Translations under genes and position numbers: made by a program
Shown: positions 23,795 through 34,374 of the stretch, piece by piece
Position numbering within the stretch: the stretch's first letter is position 1
Layout: the number at the start of each line of letters is the position of its first letter
Origin: Protopterus annectens
Lineage: Eukaryota > Chordata > Ceratodontiformes > Protopteridae
Direction of reading: 5' to 3'
NCBI RefSeq assembly: GCF_019279795.1
Contig: NC_056738.1
Span: 480,676,781 to 480,740,780, forward strand
Length of the DNA: 64,000 nt
The notes under the pieces: model-generated
Databases searched by the model: none
Seen by the model: only the letters and a program-made list of their open reading frames with translations
Told to the model about the DNA's origin: nothing

Positions 23795-25605
23795 GCAGCA
23801 TCTCTGTTGGTGTTTTGGGTTTGTAGTACCATGACAGGAAAGGACCTCATTCCTAAGTCAAAGTATGCCAAAAGCTCATGAAATTAGCATTGTTTCAATC
23901 TTTGATGTTAGCCAAAAGTGCTCTTCATTGCACCTGCAATGTCCGCAGAACTGATTCCTGTAATTTGTATGGAGTTGCACGTAATGGCAGCATATCTAAT
24001 ATGACTATAAATTATTTTTTATGAGACCCACTGTTCCTACTACCATTGGAACTGTCTGGGTCTCCTTCTTCCACATTGCTTTCGTTTCTGCCTCAAATCC
24101 TGGCATTTTATGACTTTGTGTCTGTCTGTATGTACGACACTAAAATCACTGGGTGCAACAATTTCAAAGATTAGTGCTGCTTTTGACTTCTTTTCCTGGA
24201 CTACTATATTTGGTTTTCTCACATCTGTTTTTTGAACTGTTGGTAATGGGTGATCCCATGTGATATAAACTTCATCTTTCTCTACAATATTTTTTGGCTC
24301 ATGTTTCCAGTGCTTCTCAGCGACTTCAGTATTGTAATGATCACACAATCCCCAGTGCAACAGTCTAGTCACATTTTTATGCCTTTCAGTATACAGGCCC
24401 TCTGCTATTACAGTATCACACCCATCAACAAGATGTGTGACTGTTATCAGTTCTGTTTTACAGAATCTGCATGTGTCTGTTTCTCCCCCACATTCAATGG
24501 ACTTTGTAGACAAATGTGTACATAGTCCACTATCCTGGGCCACAAATATTAACCTTTCATCTTTTGGTTTTAATTCAGCTCTCCTTAACTACTCCTGTGT
24601 CAGATCCTGATTGACATGAGATCGTTTCAGGAGTTTTCTGTACTTGCAACTATATTTATGCCTTTTCCACATTTCTTGCCTTCTCATCTGATCCTTCTCC
24701 TTATATTCTTTGGGGGGTTTTTTTTTGGGGGGGGGGGCACATTCATTTGCTGCCTGATTTTGTCTATTTTTGGTTTGATTTTGATTCCCACTTTACACCA
24801 GTGTGCTTTGTGCTTCTACTAAACTAAGCAGGGAAGTCATTTTGATGTGTTTTTTATGCCAGGGTACGGACATTTATTTTTTTGTTATTCCTAGCCTTGT
24901 CCTTTCAGCCTCCCTCTTTCTGCTGGCAAGAAAACTCTGAAATTTCTCATGTTTTAAAACTTCCACTATATTTGGAGCCTGTAAGGTCAGCAGATATGTG
25001 TGCAGTCCAATGACTGCAGATCTATACATGTAATCAGTTTAGAGGAGGCTCATATCTCCTTCAGAGTGGTGAAAATATAATCTTGGTATACACTGATTTT
25101 TATAAATCATTTGGTAAACGTGGCATTTTTTTATTTTCCTGTCCAACAGATGGAATAACAGTCAATCACGCCAAAATTGTAAGTTAGAACAGGAAGAGCA
25201 AATTGGTTTAAAAGATATCAAGGCTGTTTCCAGTATTAACTTTAGTCTTCTAAAATATTCGTTACTGAGTTTTGTTCACATTTGTTCAAGTTTTATTGTC
25301 AATTCTTCATCAGTTCCCAAATATTTATACACTCCCCCTGCTCAAGTTCCTTTATATCACATTCCTGTCCCAGACTGATATTTTCTTGGTGCTGCAGCTT
25401 TCCTGCTTTAAAGATTTGCTCATTTATGAAGACAAAAATGACATTCTTATATCATATGAGAAAGTTTTGACCACTTGCAATTGTACTTTCAGTTTCTAAT
25501 CTGATGAACTACAGTTGTAAATCATTCGCAAAAAAAGATGAGAAGTCTCTGGGAGTGAATTGTAGCCATGATCTAATCTGTTAAGTAGACAGCAAAATGG
25601 GTTAA
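23795..25605 (-). mobile_element. R4-like LINE, 5'-truncated copy
   Basis: The minus strand runs from the end of the RT (about 25560) through the zinc knuckle and restriction-like endonuclease (24540-24040) to a 3' end near 23795. Its 3' end aligns with that of the adjoining copy at 25606 ('ttgggtttctaataccatga'), so one was inserted beside the other. A block at 24845-24937 ('ttatgccagggtacggacat') matches the non-coding 3' part of the DIRS fossil near 22365, so a small foreign patch is also included. Confidence 0.75.
24040..24543 (-). pseudogene. R4-like LINE zinc knuckle and restriction-like endonuclease fragment
   Basis: This 167-codon open stretch is the C-terminal end of an R4/Dong-type LINE protein. 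Residues about 25-42 form a C-x2-C-x8-H-x4-C zinc knuckle ('CRFCKTELITVTHLVDGC'). Residues about 110-140 hold 'RKPNIVVQEKKSKAALIFE' followed by 'IVAPSD', the PD-(D/E)xK-like endonuclease core; the usual Asp after Pro appears as Asn here, which would weaken or abolish cutting. The C-terminus ('QKRKQCGRRRPRQ') is basic. The RT lies upstream but is broken. R4 elements cleave their target with this domain before target-primed reverse transcription. Confidence 0.7.
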
Positions 25606-26286
25606 GTTCAAGACATAGCATCTCTTTTTTTTGTCATTTCTCCAAGTCGTTTGGGTTTCTAATACCATGATGGGAATGGACCCCCTTCCTAAGTCAAAGC
25701 ATGATTAAAGTCCATGAAATTAGTATTGTTTCAGTCTTTGATGTTAACCAAAAGTGCTCTTTACAGTACCTGCAATGTGCCCAGAACTAACTCCCTCTGC
25801 AAGTCGTATGGAGTTACATTTATCGGTAGCATATCTAATAGGACTGTAATTCTCTCTCTCTCTCTCTTTTTTTTTTTTATGAGATCCATTGCTCCTACTA
25901 CAATTGGAACTGCCTGGGTATCCTTCTTCCACACTGCCCTCATTTCTGCCTGCAAATCTTTGTATTTTATGACTTTGTGTCTATATAAGACAGTGGACTA
26001 CTATATCTGATTTTCTCGCATCTATTTTTTGAACTGTTGGTAATGGGTGATCCCATGCGATATAAACTTCATCTTTCTGTATAATGTTTGTGTCTCATGT
26101 TTCCAATGCTTCTCAGTAATTCAGTATTGTAATGATTGCACAATCCACACTGCAACAGTCTTGCCACATTATTGTGCCTTTCAGTATACAGACCCTCTGC
26201 CATTAGTGTATCACAACCAGCAACAAGATATGTAACTATTTCCAGTTCTGTTTTACAAAAATTGCTTTTGTCTGTTTCTCTGACAT
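25606..26286 (-). mobile_element. R4-like LINE, piece 1 (3' end, endonuclease)
   Basis: This is the 3' end of the R4-like copy that continues at 30082, 30823 and 39854. It is homologous to 23795-24480, including the zinc-knuckle region near 26230. It is cut at 26286 by the fold-back element; the 15-bp phrase 'ctgtttctctgacat' occurs at 26272-26286 and again at 30067-30081, where the R4 sequence resumes. Confidence 0.75.
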
Positions 26287-26346
26287 CAAAGGCAAGAAAA
26301 AACAAACTGCTACTAAACCAGCACAGCTCCTGATGCCAAACAGCAG

Positions 26347-26700
26347 AATGACCTGAGACGTACCTCCCTGGACTACATGAAAAGAGACATAGAGGAGCTC
26401 TCCGATCTTGTATCCCAGGCAGGTATGACCCTAACCCTGAGTAGCATCCTGCCATCACCCAGAATGATATCACAGTACAAGGAAAAAATGATTGACTTCA
26501 ACAATTGGCTAAGCTTCTGGTGTCATTCTAAGGGGATCCAGTATTTGTCTGCCTGGGACAACATGATTGACAGTCCACGATGCTTTGCCAGAGATGGCCT
26601 GCACCTGTCGCCCTTAGGATTCCGGATACTGGCTAAGACTCTTGCAACCCCTATAGTGCCTTTTTTAGGCAAGGTTCAAATGACAAATTCACCACCGTAA
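26347..26700 (+). pseudogene. CR1 ORF1 C-terminus (SGNH esterase)
   Basis: From N-D-L-R to the ORF1 stop at about 26700. It shows 'LSSILPSPRMISQYK', 'CHSKGIQYLSAWD' and 'RDGLHLSPLGFRILAK'. Asn-Asp and Asp-x-x-His are SGNH hydrolase blocks III and V. The 5' part with the nucleophilic Ser is absent because the copy is 5'-truncated. It ends about 30 bp before ORF2 begins, typical of CR1. Confidence 0.65.
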
Positions 26701-26708
26701 CAGGTACA

Positions 26709-29536
26709 AGCAAGCAAAATCTGAGGGTAATGCTACTCAATGCTAGAAGTCTAAACCTCAAAATGCACTCACTCGAGGCACTCCTTAAAATGGAGAACAT
26801 TGACATCTGTGCAGTGACAGAGACCTGGTTCAAAGCTCCAGAGAGCACCTCTGCATTACCAGGCTTCAGTTCATACCACACCTTTCGGCCACCTAACCCA
26901 GAAAGAAGCACTAAAGGCGGAGGCGTGTCCATATTCATTAAGGATATCCACACCTCCTGGCTAGTTGCACAGCATAATGCATCCGAGATTATCCAAGTGC
27001 AACTAACTCTGGGCAAGACCGCAATCCAAATTGTAGCTTGCTACAGACCCACCACCATGCCCTAGGATTCACACTCCTCATTTCTTGATACACTAGAAAG
27101 TATTAGGGTACAACCCAACACCCTAATAATGGGCGATTTCAACTACCCCACCATTAACTGGGAAAACTACTCATGTACCAACTCTTTTGCTCAACGTTTT
27201 CTAGAATTCATAAATTCCAACGCCTTGGATCAACTTATTCACACCCCTACCAGGGGCAGCAATATCCTAGACCTGGTCATTACCAACATGGGAAACCGGT
27301 GTTCCACACCAGAGGTCAATTCCTCGTTGGTCAGATCCGACCACAAGCTAATCAGCCTAGACATCCACATCCCACCCCAGCCCCAATTAGGGAAACCATT
27401 GTAAAAACTTCTCAAAAGCCAACTTCACACTTCTTAAGACAGAAGTGGCAAACTTCATGACACCCATGCAGATGGACAATAGAGGTATGACTGCCGAATC
27501 CTACACAAATGCACTTTATAAGCACTTACACGAGTGCATGGATCATGCAATCCCTAATAGAACCAAGATGTTATCCTCCAAAAAAGGAAGCCAATCTGGT
27601 GGTCCTCTGCCATAAACAAACTCTACAACAGAAGAAAGAAACTGTTGCAAAAAAGAGTAAAATCCCATGACTGGAGGAACTCTCTGGTCAACCTCAGTAA
27701 GAAGCTGAGATCCCTCATAAAATCCTCCAAAGCTAGTTACGAAAACAAAATTCCCACTGACTCTAAAGACAACCACAAAGTATTCTATAGCTATGTCAAG
27801 AATCTAAATGGGAACACTCAGATCTGCTCTGAGTTACAGCATAATGGCACTAAATATACAGAACCAACTGATATTGCCAACATCCTAGCAGATAGGTTCA
27901 GTGCTAACTTTACCCCCCTCTCACCCCCTAGAGGACCCATCTCTATACTGGAAGAATGCAAAGTTCCTTTAATCATGGCTACACAGGTAAAAAACACACT
28001 CTCCAAAGCCAAGAACACAGCATCCATGGGACCTGACAATATCCCAGGCTGCGTTCTCTACATGAACTACAGAATGAACTGGCACCCTACCTAAGTACAA
28101 TGTTCAATCATAGCCTCACCTCAGGCTTTGTACCCACTGAATGGCGCACCGTGACAGTTATCCTACTCCACAAAGGGGGAGCCATGACGGACCCCGGGAA
28201 CTACTGCCCCATTAGCCTGACGAGCCTGGTCTGCAAGGCCATGGAACGTATCATCATGGAACTCATAAACAAAGACATCGGTAATCTCCAAACTCTGGAC
28301 CCTAGTCAGTTTGGATTTGTAAAAGGCAGATCATGTCTCCTAAACCTGACTGACTTCTTTGAAGCAGTCACCAAAGCCATAGATGAGGGTAAAATGGTTC
28401 ACACAGCTTATCTAGATCTCGCCAAGGCTTTCGACACCATTCCCCACTCTGGAATTATAGATAAGCTCACTAAACTAGGTATAAATCCCTATGTCACAAG
28501 ATGGGTTGCCAACTGGCTCACGGACAGAACCCACACTGTGAAAGTAGTGGATTCCAAATCCGACATCAGACCAGTGACAAGTGGAGTACCACAGGGTTCA
28601 GTCCTGGGTCCTCTCCTGTTTGGTATCTACTTCTCTGAAGTGCAGGCCAACACAGAAGGTCTTTGGCTAACAAAGTTTGCAGATGACTGCAAACTAGGAG
28701 CCATAATCGAAACTCATAATGATGTGAACAAACTACAAAAGGGCCTCACTGAGACAGATACCTGGTGTCAAAGCCATGGCCTGAAGCTCAATGCCAAAAA
28801 GTGTATTGTCATCCCCTTTGGTAAAAACTCTGTACCCATGAACTACCACATAGCTGGTAGTCTACTTAATGCTGAAAATGTGATAAGAGACCTTGGGACA
28901 CAGGTGGACAGTAGTCTGTACTTTGATAATCACATCGCCACAGTGGTCAGGAAATCCTTCTAGGTGGCTCATCTCATCACAAAAGGATTCTCATCCAGAA
29001 AAAAAGAGGTCACTGTTCCCCTCTACTCATCACTCATTAGACCCATTATAGAGTACAATGCCCCTTTTGGTATGTACCTCACAAGACATCTATAACAACT
29101 GGAAAGATCACAGAAATACCTCACAAAGAGGAATACTGGCCTCAAACAGATGCCCTAAGCAGACCGTCTCAAAAAAACTACAGCTTTACTCTATCGCATA
29201 TTGCCTACTCAGGGGTGATCTCTGCCTAACATACAAAGCTATGTCAAACCCAGAGCTGTTGGACATGCTTCACTTAAAGAAATCCCAATCCCTCTGAGCT
29301 ACACGCTCTAGGGACTTTAACCTTGTCACCACAATAAACAGAACATGCTGGAGGGATAGATTCCTGTCCCAGAGACTTCCCATACTCTGGAACAGACTAC
29401 CTACCTATCTATCTATGTCAAACAGAGCTCCTCATTAGCACTCTTCAAGAAAAATCTTAATGATTGGATGGGAAATGGGAAATTCACCCTGGGGATCACT
29501 TCTGTGGCTCTGCTCGACAGGGGCACAGGAAAATAA
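26709..29536 (+). pseudogene. CR1-like ORF2 (APE endonuclease and reverse transcriptase), broken
   Basis: APE domain at 26730-27380: 'NARSLNLKMHSLEALLKMEN', 'CAVTETWF' (catalytic Glu), 'GDFNYPTINW', 'RSDHKLISLDI' (S-D-H). RT at 28100-28963: 'GFVKGRSCLLNLTDFF', 'AYLDLAKAFDTIPHSG' (motif A), 'GVPQGSVLGPLLFGIYF' (motif B), 'KFADDCKLGAI' (motif C FADD). C-terminal domain at 29000-29536, ending L-L-D-R-G-T-G-K. Breaks seen: a stop at 27063, frame changes near 27400 and 28095, a stop near 28964, and others after 29090. APE and FADD residues are intact, so it was active when it inserted. Confidence 0.85.
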
Positions 29537-29646
29537 TTTTCTTGGATGACGAAAGCCAGGGTACATTTTTTGGCTAGGCTTGTATGGGCCCTAGGGCCGA
29601 TAGCCTAGTACCTACCTATGAACCTATGAACCTATAAACGCCTCCC

Positions 29647-29876
29647 AAACTCACTGAAGCAGGTCTTTTTAAATTCCAAAGGGATAAGCAAACAAGACAC
29701 CAATAAACGAACGACTTCAGTTTTATTAAGCACCACGATACTGCTTTTCGTCGGCGCCCTGCACCAACTTCTTCAGACTTTGAAAAATAACAACTCACAC
29801 TTAAGTTTATTAACGTTTATTGGTGTCTTGTTTGCTTATCCCTTTGGAATTTAAAAAGACCTGCTTCAGTGAGTTT
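29647..29876. repeat. 63-bp perfect-looking inverted repeat, 104-bp spacer
   Basis: 29647-29709 and 29814-29876 are inverse copies, with no mismatch seen by eye; ends are 'aaactcactgaagcagg' and 'cctgcttcagtgagttt'. The spacer contains the hammerhead-like motif on the minus strand. A further 15-bp block extends the arms (29636-29650 against 30028-30042). Confidence 0.9.
29727..29776 (-). ncRNA. Hammerhead-like ribozyme motif (type I arrangement)
   Basis: Minus strand, 5' to 3': CUGAAGA, an extra A, stem II GUUGGUGC / GCGCCGAC with loop AGG (two G-U pairs), GAAA, stem III AGCA / UGCU with a 9-nt loop (plus the A15.1-U16.1 pair), then UA as the cleavage site. Core order matches a hammerhead opened at stem I. 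Stem I is weak by eye. The one-base A before stem II departs from the canonical core, but the same A occurs in the Penelope motifs at 55336 and 59766, whose stems II and III differ completely yet still pair. Confidence 0.6.
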
Positions 29877-30081
29877 GGCTATCTGGCTGAGTTTATCTTT
29901 GATGAGTTTCACCTCTCTGACTGTGCTTATTGGAGGTGTTTAGTTCTGTTGCTTGGAATTAGGAACTGTGTTGGCTTAGTAGCAGCTTGTTGTTTTTGCC
30001 TTTGACTTCCAGAACAAGCATACGTGTGTTTGGGAGGCGTTTAATCCTGCTGTTTGGCATCAGGAGCTGTTTCTCTGACAT

Positions 30082-30423
30082 GTTCAATGGACTTTGTAAA
30101 CCAATGCGTATGCAGTCCACTATCCTGGGCTGCCAATGTTAAGATTTCGTCTTTTGGTTTAAATTCACATGTCCTTAACCATTTCTGCATCAGATCCTGA
30201 TTGACATGAGGTTGTTACAAGAGCTTTATATACTTGCAACTATATGTATGCCTTTTCCACATTTCTTGCCTTTTCAACTGATCCCTCACATTATATTCTT
30301 TCTTTTGCTTTCGGCACATTCAGTTGCTGCTTGATTTTTTTCGACTTCTGGTTTGGTTTCCATTCCTACTTGTCACCAATATGCTTCTGCTAAACTAAGC
30401 AAGGATAAACTAAGCAAGGAGGT
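30082..30423 (-). mobile_element. R4-like LINE, piece 2
   Basis: It resumes the R4 copy exactly after the 15-bp target duplication ('gttcaatggactttgtaaac', compare 24494 in the other copy). It is interrupted at 30423 by a CR1 fragment. Confidence 0.7.
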
Positions 30424-30822
30424 CATAGGTTCATAGCTTCATAGGTTGGTGCTAGGCTATCAGCCCTAGGGCCTATACAAGCCAAGCCATAACAATTCCC
30501 TGGCTATTTCTTCTCACAGTATTTACTTCTCTGGACCCCTGTCTAGCAGGGAAACTGATATGATCCCCGGGGGTGAATTTTATATCTCCCATCCAATCAT
30601 CAAGGTTTCTTTTAAAGGGGGCCAAAGAGGCACTCTGCTTGACATGTATGGGCAGTCTATTCCAGAGGCTGGGGAGTCTCTGGGCCAGGAACCTCTCCCT
30701 CCAGCATGTTTTGTTTATTGTGATGACAATTTTCAGATCCCTGGAACGTGTGTCTCAGAGGGATTGGGATTTCTTTAAGTGTAGCATGTCCAACAGCTCT
30801 GGGTTTGACATGTTAAACTTGT
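30424..30822 (-). mobile_element. CR1-like LINE, short 5'-truncated copy
   Basis: The 3' tail (AGGTTCAT repeats and 'gctaggctatcagccctagg') begins at 30424. The body covers the 3' UTR and the ORF2 C-terminus back to the 'SNPELLDMLHLKKSQSL' segment, where it stops. It is a typical 5'-truncated insertion of about 400 bp into the R4-like LINE. Confidence 0.8.
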
Positions 30823-30931
30823 TCTCTTCATGTTTCAAAACATTCACTATGTTTGGATCTGATGAGGGCAGCAGATATGTATGCAGTCCTATGATTGCAG
30901 ATCTATACATGTAATCAGTTTTGAGGAGGCC
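30823..30931 (-). mobile_element. R4-like LINE, piece 3
   Basis: About 110 bp matching 24940-25045 of the other R4 copy ('gcagatctatacatgtaatc', 'gaggaggcccata'). It ends where the ATACCTC inverted-repeat element begins; the continuation is at 39854. Confidence 0.7.
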
Positions 30932-31822
30932 CATACCTCTCAACCACTTAGCACAATAAATCTGGACAAAGCCCAAAATAATGGAGGACAAAGGCCTAAA
31001 AATAAGGACAATTTTTAAATATTGCCCTTATAAAATTAGAAAGTTGATAGAATGACAGGGTTTGTATTAGCATGTATTTTCTAAAGAGTATGAAGTCTGA
31101 ACACTGCAAAAAGTGAAATCTATATAAGATTAAATATCTTAAATCAAGGAAATAATGCTTGTTTTTTTGCTTGACAAGATTTTTCTAGTTTTCATGTAAG
31201 AGACGTTTGCTTGTTGCAAGCCATTCTGTCCTTAATTATTTTAATAAGATTATTTAACTTATTACTGAGATTTTATTACTGATTCTAAGTAAATAAATAC
31301 TTAAAACTAGAACTGTAAGATTTATAACCATGCTCAAGCATGCATAATTGGTTTGTTGTAGCCAGAATTTCATATTTCAAGTATCTTTTTCTTTCACCTC
31401 TTCATTAATTTATTGCAAACATTCAAATAGCACAGCCTTTATTGATGCAAGATATTTGAAAAATAAACTTTGCCATTCATCTGGTCAACATAAACAAAAG
31501 TAGAATGCAACATTTTATAGTCGCCTTTCAAGCCACTCAAGGATCATCTTAGAAATATATGTCTATTTAATGTAAAACATTTGTTGAAAAGTCGTTAAAC
31601 AGCTCAAATATGCAAATAATATCATAATCTACACAAATAATGCAGTTTGTGATAGTAAAGGATACAACCACTTGCAATTCTGATGACATGAAGAACATGC
31701 GGCTTGGACAGTGATATCACCAAAATGCAAACAAAGCTTTTCAACCATTTGTAACTACATTTCTCCATTTTTAATTGAGAATAGCAACTTTACACACTGT
31801 TTTCCTGTTTGAAATATCCTTA

Positions 31823-32150
31823 GGGCAGCATGGTAATGGTGAGATTATCACTCAGGCTCCCACCACTGAGGTTATGGGTTCAAATCCCACGTAGGTGGAG
31901 TTTCAGTGTTCTCCCCATGTTCGCATGGGTTTATTCTAGGTACTCTGGTTTCCTCCCACAGTCCAAAGATATGGAGGTTAGGTGAATTGGCAATGTGAAA
32001 TTGACTGTATGTATGGTGTCTGAGTGAGTATTGTAGTCAGTGCCCTGCAATGAGTTGGTGCTTTGTCTAGGGTGCATCCTGCCCAGCACCCAATTACCTC
32101 CAGAGATGGATTCCAGATCACACTTACCCCAAAATGGGAAAAAACATTTT

Positions 32151-32197
<47 letters not shown>

Positions 32198-32207
32198 CGT
32201 GTGTGCG

Positions 32208-32270
<63 letters not shown>
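31823..32270 (+). mobile_element. V-SINE-like repeat with (TG)n tail
   Basis: The head has a tRNA-like B box ('gggttcaaatccca'). The body has 'gttctccccatgttcgcatg', 'ggtttcctcccacagtccaa' and 'gtgcatcctgcccagc', the conserved V-SINE wording shared with fish DANA/HE1 repeats. 32153-32270 is a TG microsatellite with an internal CG-rich patch. Confidence 0.75.
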
Positions 32271-32273
<3 letters not shown>

Positions 32274-32625
32274 GTATCCCCAGTAGCAGTCAGTGCAAAT
32301 TGAGAGACTTTATATCTGAGAACACACTATGAGTCATTTGAACTGCTGTACAATTCTATTACACCCCCAAGATATTATTCATGTGTACAAAAGTTTGGCT
32401 GTTGTTGCAAATTGTGTAACAAGAGGTAAAATCAACCAGCTTTTCAGCATCTGCAAACTCAGTGGCCTGTACAAGGTGTGTGGCCTCCACTTGATAAGCC
32501 ATGATCCTTTCTCTTTCACTTTTAACTGCTCTACTGTCTCCTGCAATTGTTTGTGGTGTGTGTGAGCCATTATTTTAGTGGTTTTACAGTAAGTTTTTGG
32601 ATACTTTAGCAGATTAAGGTTGTAA

Positions 32626-32815
32626 CAGTCTACAAATCACCCAACCTGAATTTCAAGTAACATCTACATCAAGCTCAGTGCTTTAAATCTCCGGTCTGCT
32701 GCACACCAAAATAACATTGTAAAAGTCTACAATAATCACCCAATATGAATTTCAAGTAACACCTACACAAAGCTCAGTGCTTTAAATCTCTGGTCTGCAG
32801 CACACCAAAATAAAG
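32626..32815. repeat. Two tandem units of about 100 bp
   Basis: The unit runs 'tctacaa(ta)atcacccaa', 'tgaatttcaagtaac', 'agctcagtgctttaaatctc' to 'cacaccaaaataa', twice (about 32626-32723 and 32724-32815). The flanking block 32500-32620 ('gagccattattttagtgg') also recurs at 33660-33780, so this stretch holds more than one duplication. Confidence 0.8.
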
Positions 32816-33118
32816 TAAATGCTTGAAATTAATTTTATCATTCTCCTGTAACCTATACATTCTTTGTAAGGCTCGCTGCACATCACTGGGCACCACTTTT
32901 ACTATCACCCTTCTTGTTCATCTCTAGTTCTCTGCAAATACTGGAGATTCCCCTTAAATTTCCTTCCTTCCTTTTTACCCCCTCTCACTGCTTTGTTTTA
33001 ACTCTGTGATATCTAGTAAACCCAACCCTATACTAAAGCTCAATACCTTCCATTTCCCTTCCTTTTATGCTTTCCTTTGCATTCCTCTCATTAAATATTC
33101 TATAATATGGTGGTATAA

Positions 33119-33453
33119 AATGGTGGTGCAGAGGTTAGCATTGCCACCTCACAGCAAGAGGTTCTCTGGTTCAATCCTTGGCTGGGGTGCCTTCTGTGTG
33201 GAGTCTGCACGTCCTCCCTGTGGTCGTGTGGGTTTACTCTGGGTGCTCTGGTTTCCTCCCACATCCCAAAGACATGCTGTAGGTGGATTGAATACTCTAA
33301 TTTGGCCCTAGGCGTGAGTGTGCGTATGTGTGTGTGTGCCTTCCACAGACACCAGGCTCGCAACTCAACACCGTAAAAACTTCACTGCCAATCATGAGTG
33401 GACAGGTGATCCACTGTGGTGACCCCTAACCAGGAAAAAGCCAAAAGAAGAAG
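33119..33453 (+). mobile_element. V-SINE (DANA/HE1-like), nearly full length
   Basis: tRNA-like head 'tggtggtgcagaggttagca' and B box 'ggttcaatcc'; conserved body 'gtgtggagtctgcacgtcc', 'gggtgctctggtttcctccc' and 'aaagacatgctg'; end 'tgtggtgacccctaaccagg' with 'aaaagaagaag'. It is the best-preserved V-SINE here. These SINEs are widespread in fishes, which supports the suggested taxon. Confidence 0.85.
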
Positions 33454-34374
33454 TCTAAATACTGATTATTGTGCTCCACTTACATTTCCAGTGATAGGAT
33501 TCTGCTGATATTGTAGATGCAGTCTGGTTTCACTTTCTGTATGTATTCATGTACCGAGCCTTTTTGGATACATTCCTGTCCTGTACTGTAATTTCTTTAC
33601 TCCCATACTGCCTTGCTACTTTCAAACAGTCTCAGCCAGTGTTTGGCACCATCTTTACTTTCACCTTTAACTGCTCTACTCTCTCCTGCAAGTCTTAGTG
33701 GTGTATATGAGCCATTATTTTAGTGGTTTTACTGTAAGTTCTTGGATACTTTGGCAGATTAAGGTACGTTTTTATCTTTATTTAATGTACAATATTGTAT
33801 TTTTCTTTTTTGAAATCTGCTTTACTAATAATATTCCAGTGCAGGTATTTGTATTTAGCTGTACTGCAGTGATTTCTAGCTCTATATTTAATGTTTATTT
33901 TTGATTGCCTGTATCTAGCATTATTTCTGGGATATTTGTGAGTTTGCTAACTGTTTCTGGTATCTATATAGTAACCTGCCTAGCAGATAAACCTCAGACA
34001 GTATAAACTGTTTATCAGTTTATAGGTTTGGCTTATTAAATGTTGATTTAGCTACATGAATCACTACAGTATGATAAGATTAATGGTCTATTTTGGCTGT
34101 CTGTACTGAATGTAAAGACACTGTAAACTTAACTGGCTAATGGCTGAATTTGATGCATTTCTCTGCCTATAGGTTGTCTCTAGTCACAACTTTGTTAGCT
34201 TATACAGTATTAGCACTTTCAGGAAATGCATGGTAACAATAAACTTTTTTATTCTAGCAACTTTCTAAGATTATACAAGTAATATTTAAAATGTGTCCCT
34301 AGCTTTGGGCCTTTGTTTCCCCCATAAATTTTGGATTTTTCCAGATTTCTTGTGCTACAAAGTTGAGAGATATG

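Larger units (their letters stand above)
26347..29635 (+). mobile_element. CR1-like LINE, nearly complete ORF2
   Basis: It starts inside ORF1 at the N-D-L-R block of the esterase, runs through the whole of ORF2, and ends with the 3' UTR and ACCTATGA tail near 29635. It sits inside the left arm of the fold-back element (flanks 'gccaaacagcag' and 'aaacgcctcccaaac' are contiguous in the right arm). It is moderately young; at least five breaks lie in ORF2. Confidence 0.85.
26287..30066. mobile_element. Fold-back element with hammerhead-like motif, hit by a CR1
   Basis: This insertion in the R4-like LINE is bounded by a 15-bp target-site duplication (26272-26286, 30067-30081). Left arm: 26287-26346, then after the CR1 insertion, 29636-29709. 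Core: 29710-29813 with a hammerhead-like motif on the minus strand. Right arm: 29814-30066. The arms are inverse copies; the right arm carries about 1.4 units of a roughly 100-bp internal repeat ('gggaggcgtttaatcc...gcatcaggagc') and the left arm about 0.8. There is no coding region. It could be a Penelope-related non-autonomous element or a retrozyme-like unit; the class is inference. Confidence 0.65.

Noticed and set aside
32040-32303. Cys-Val repeat 'protein'
   Set aside because: It is translation of a TG microsatellite. The same applies to frames over (TA)n at 18761, (CA)n at 53010 and (CA)n at 62316.
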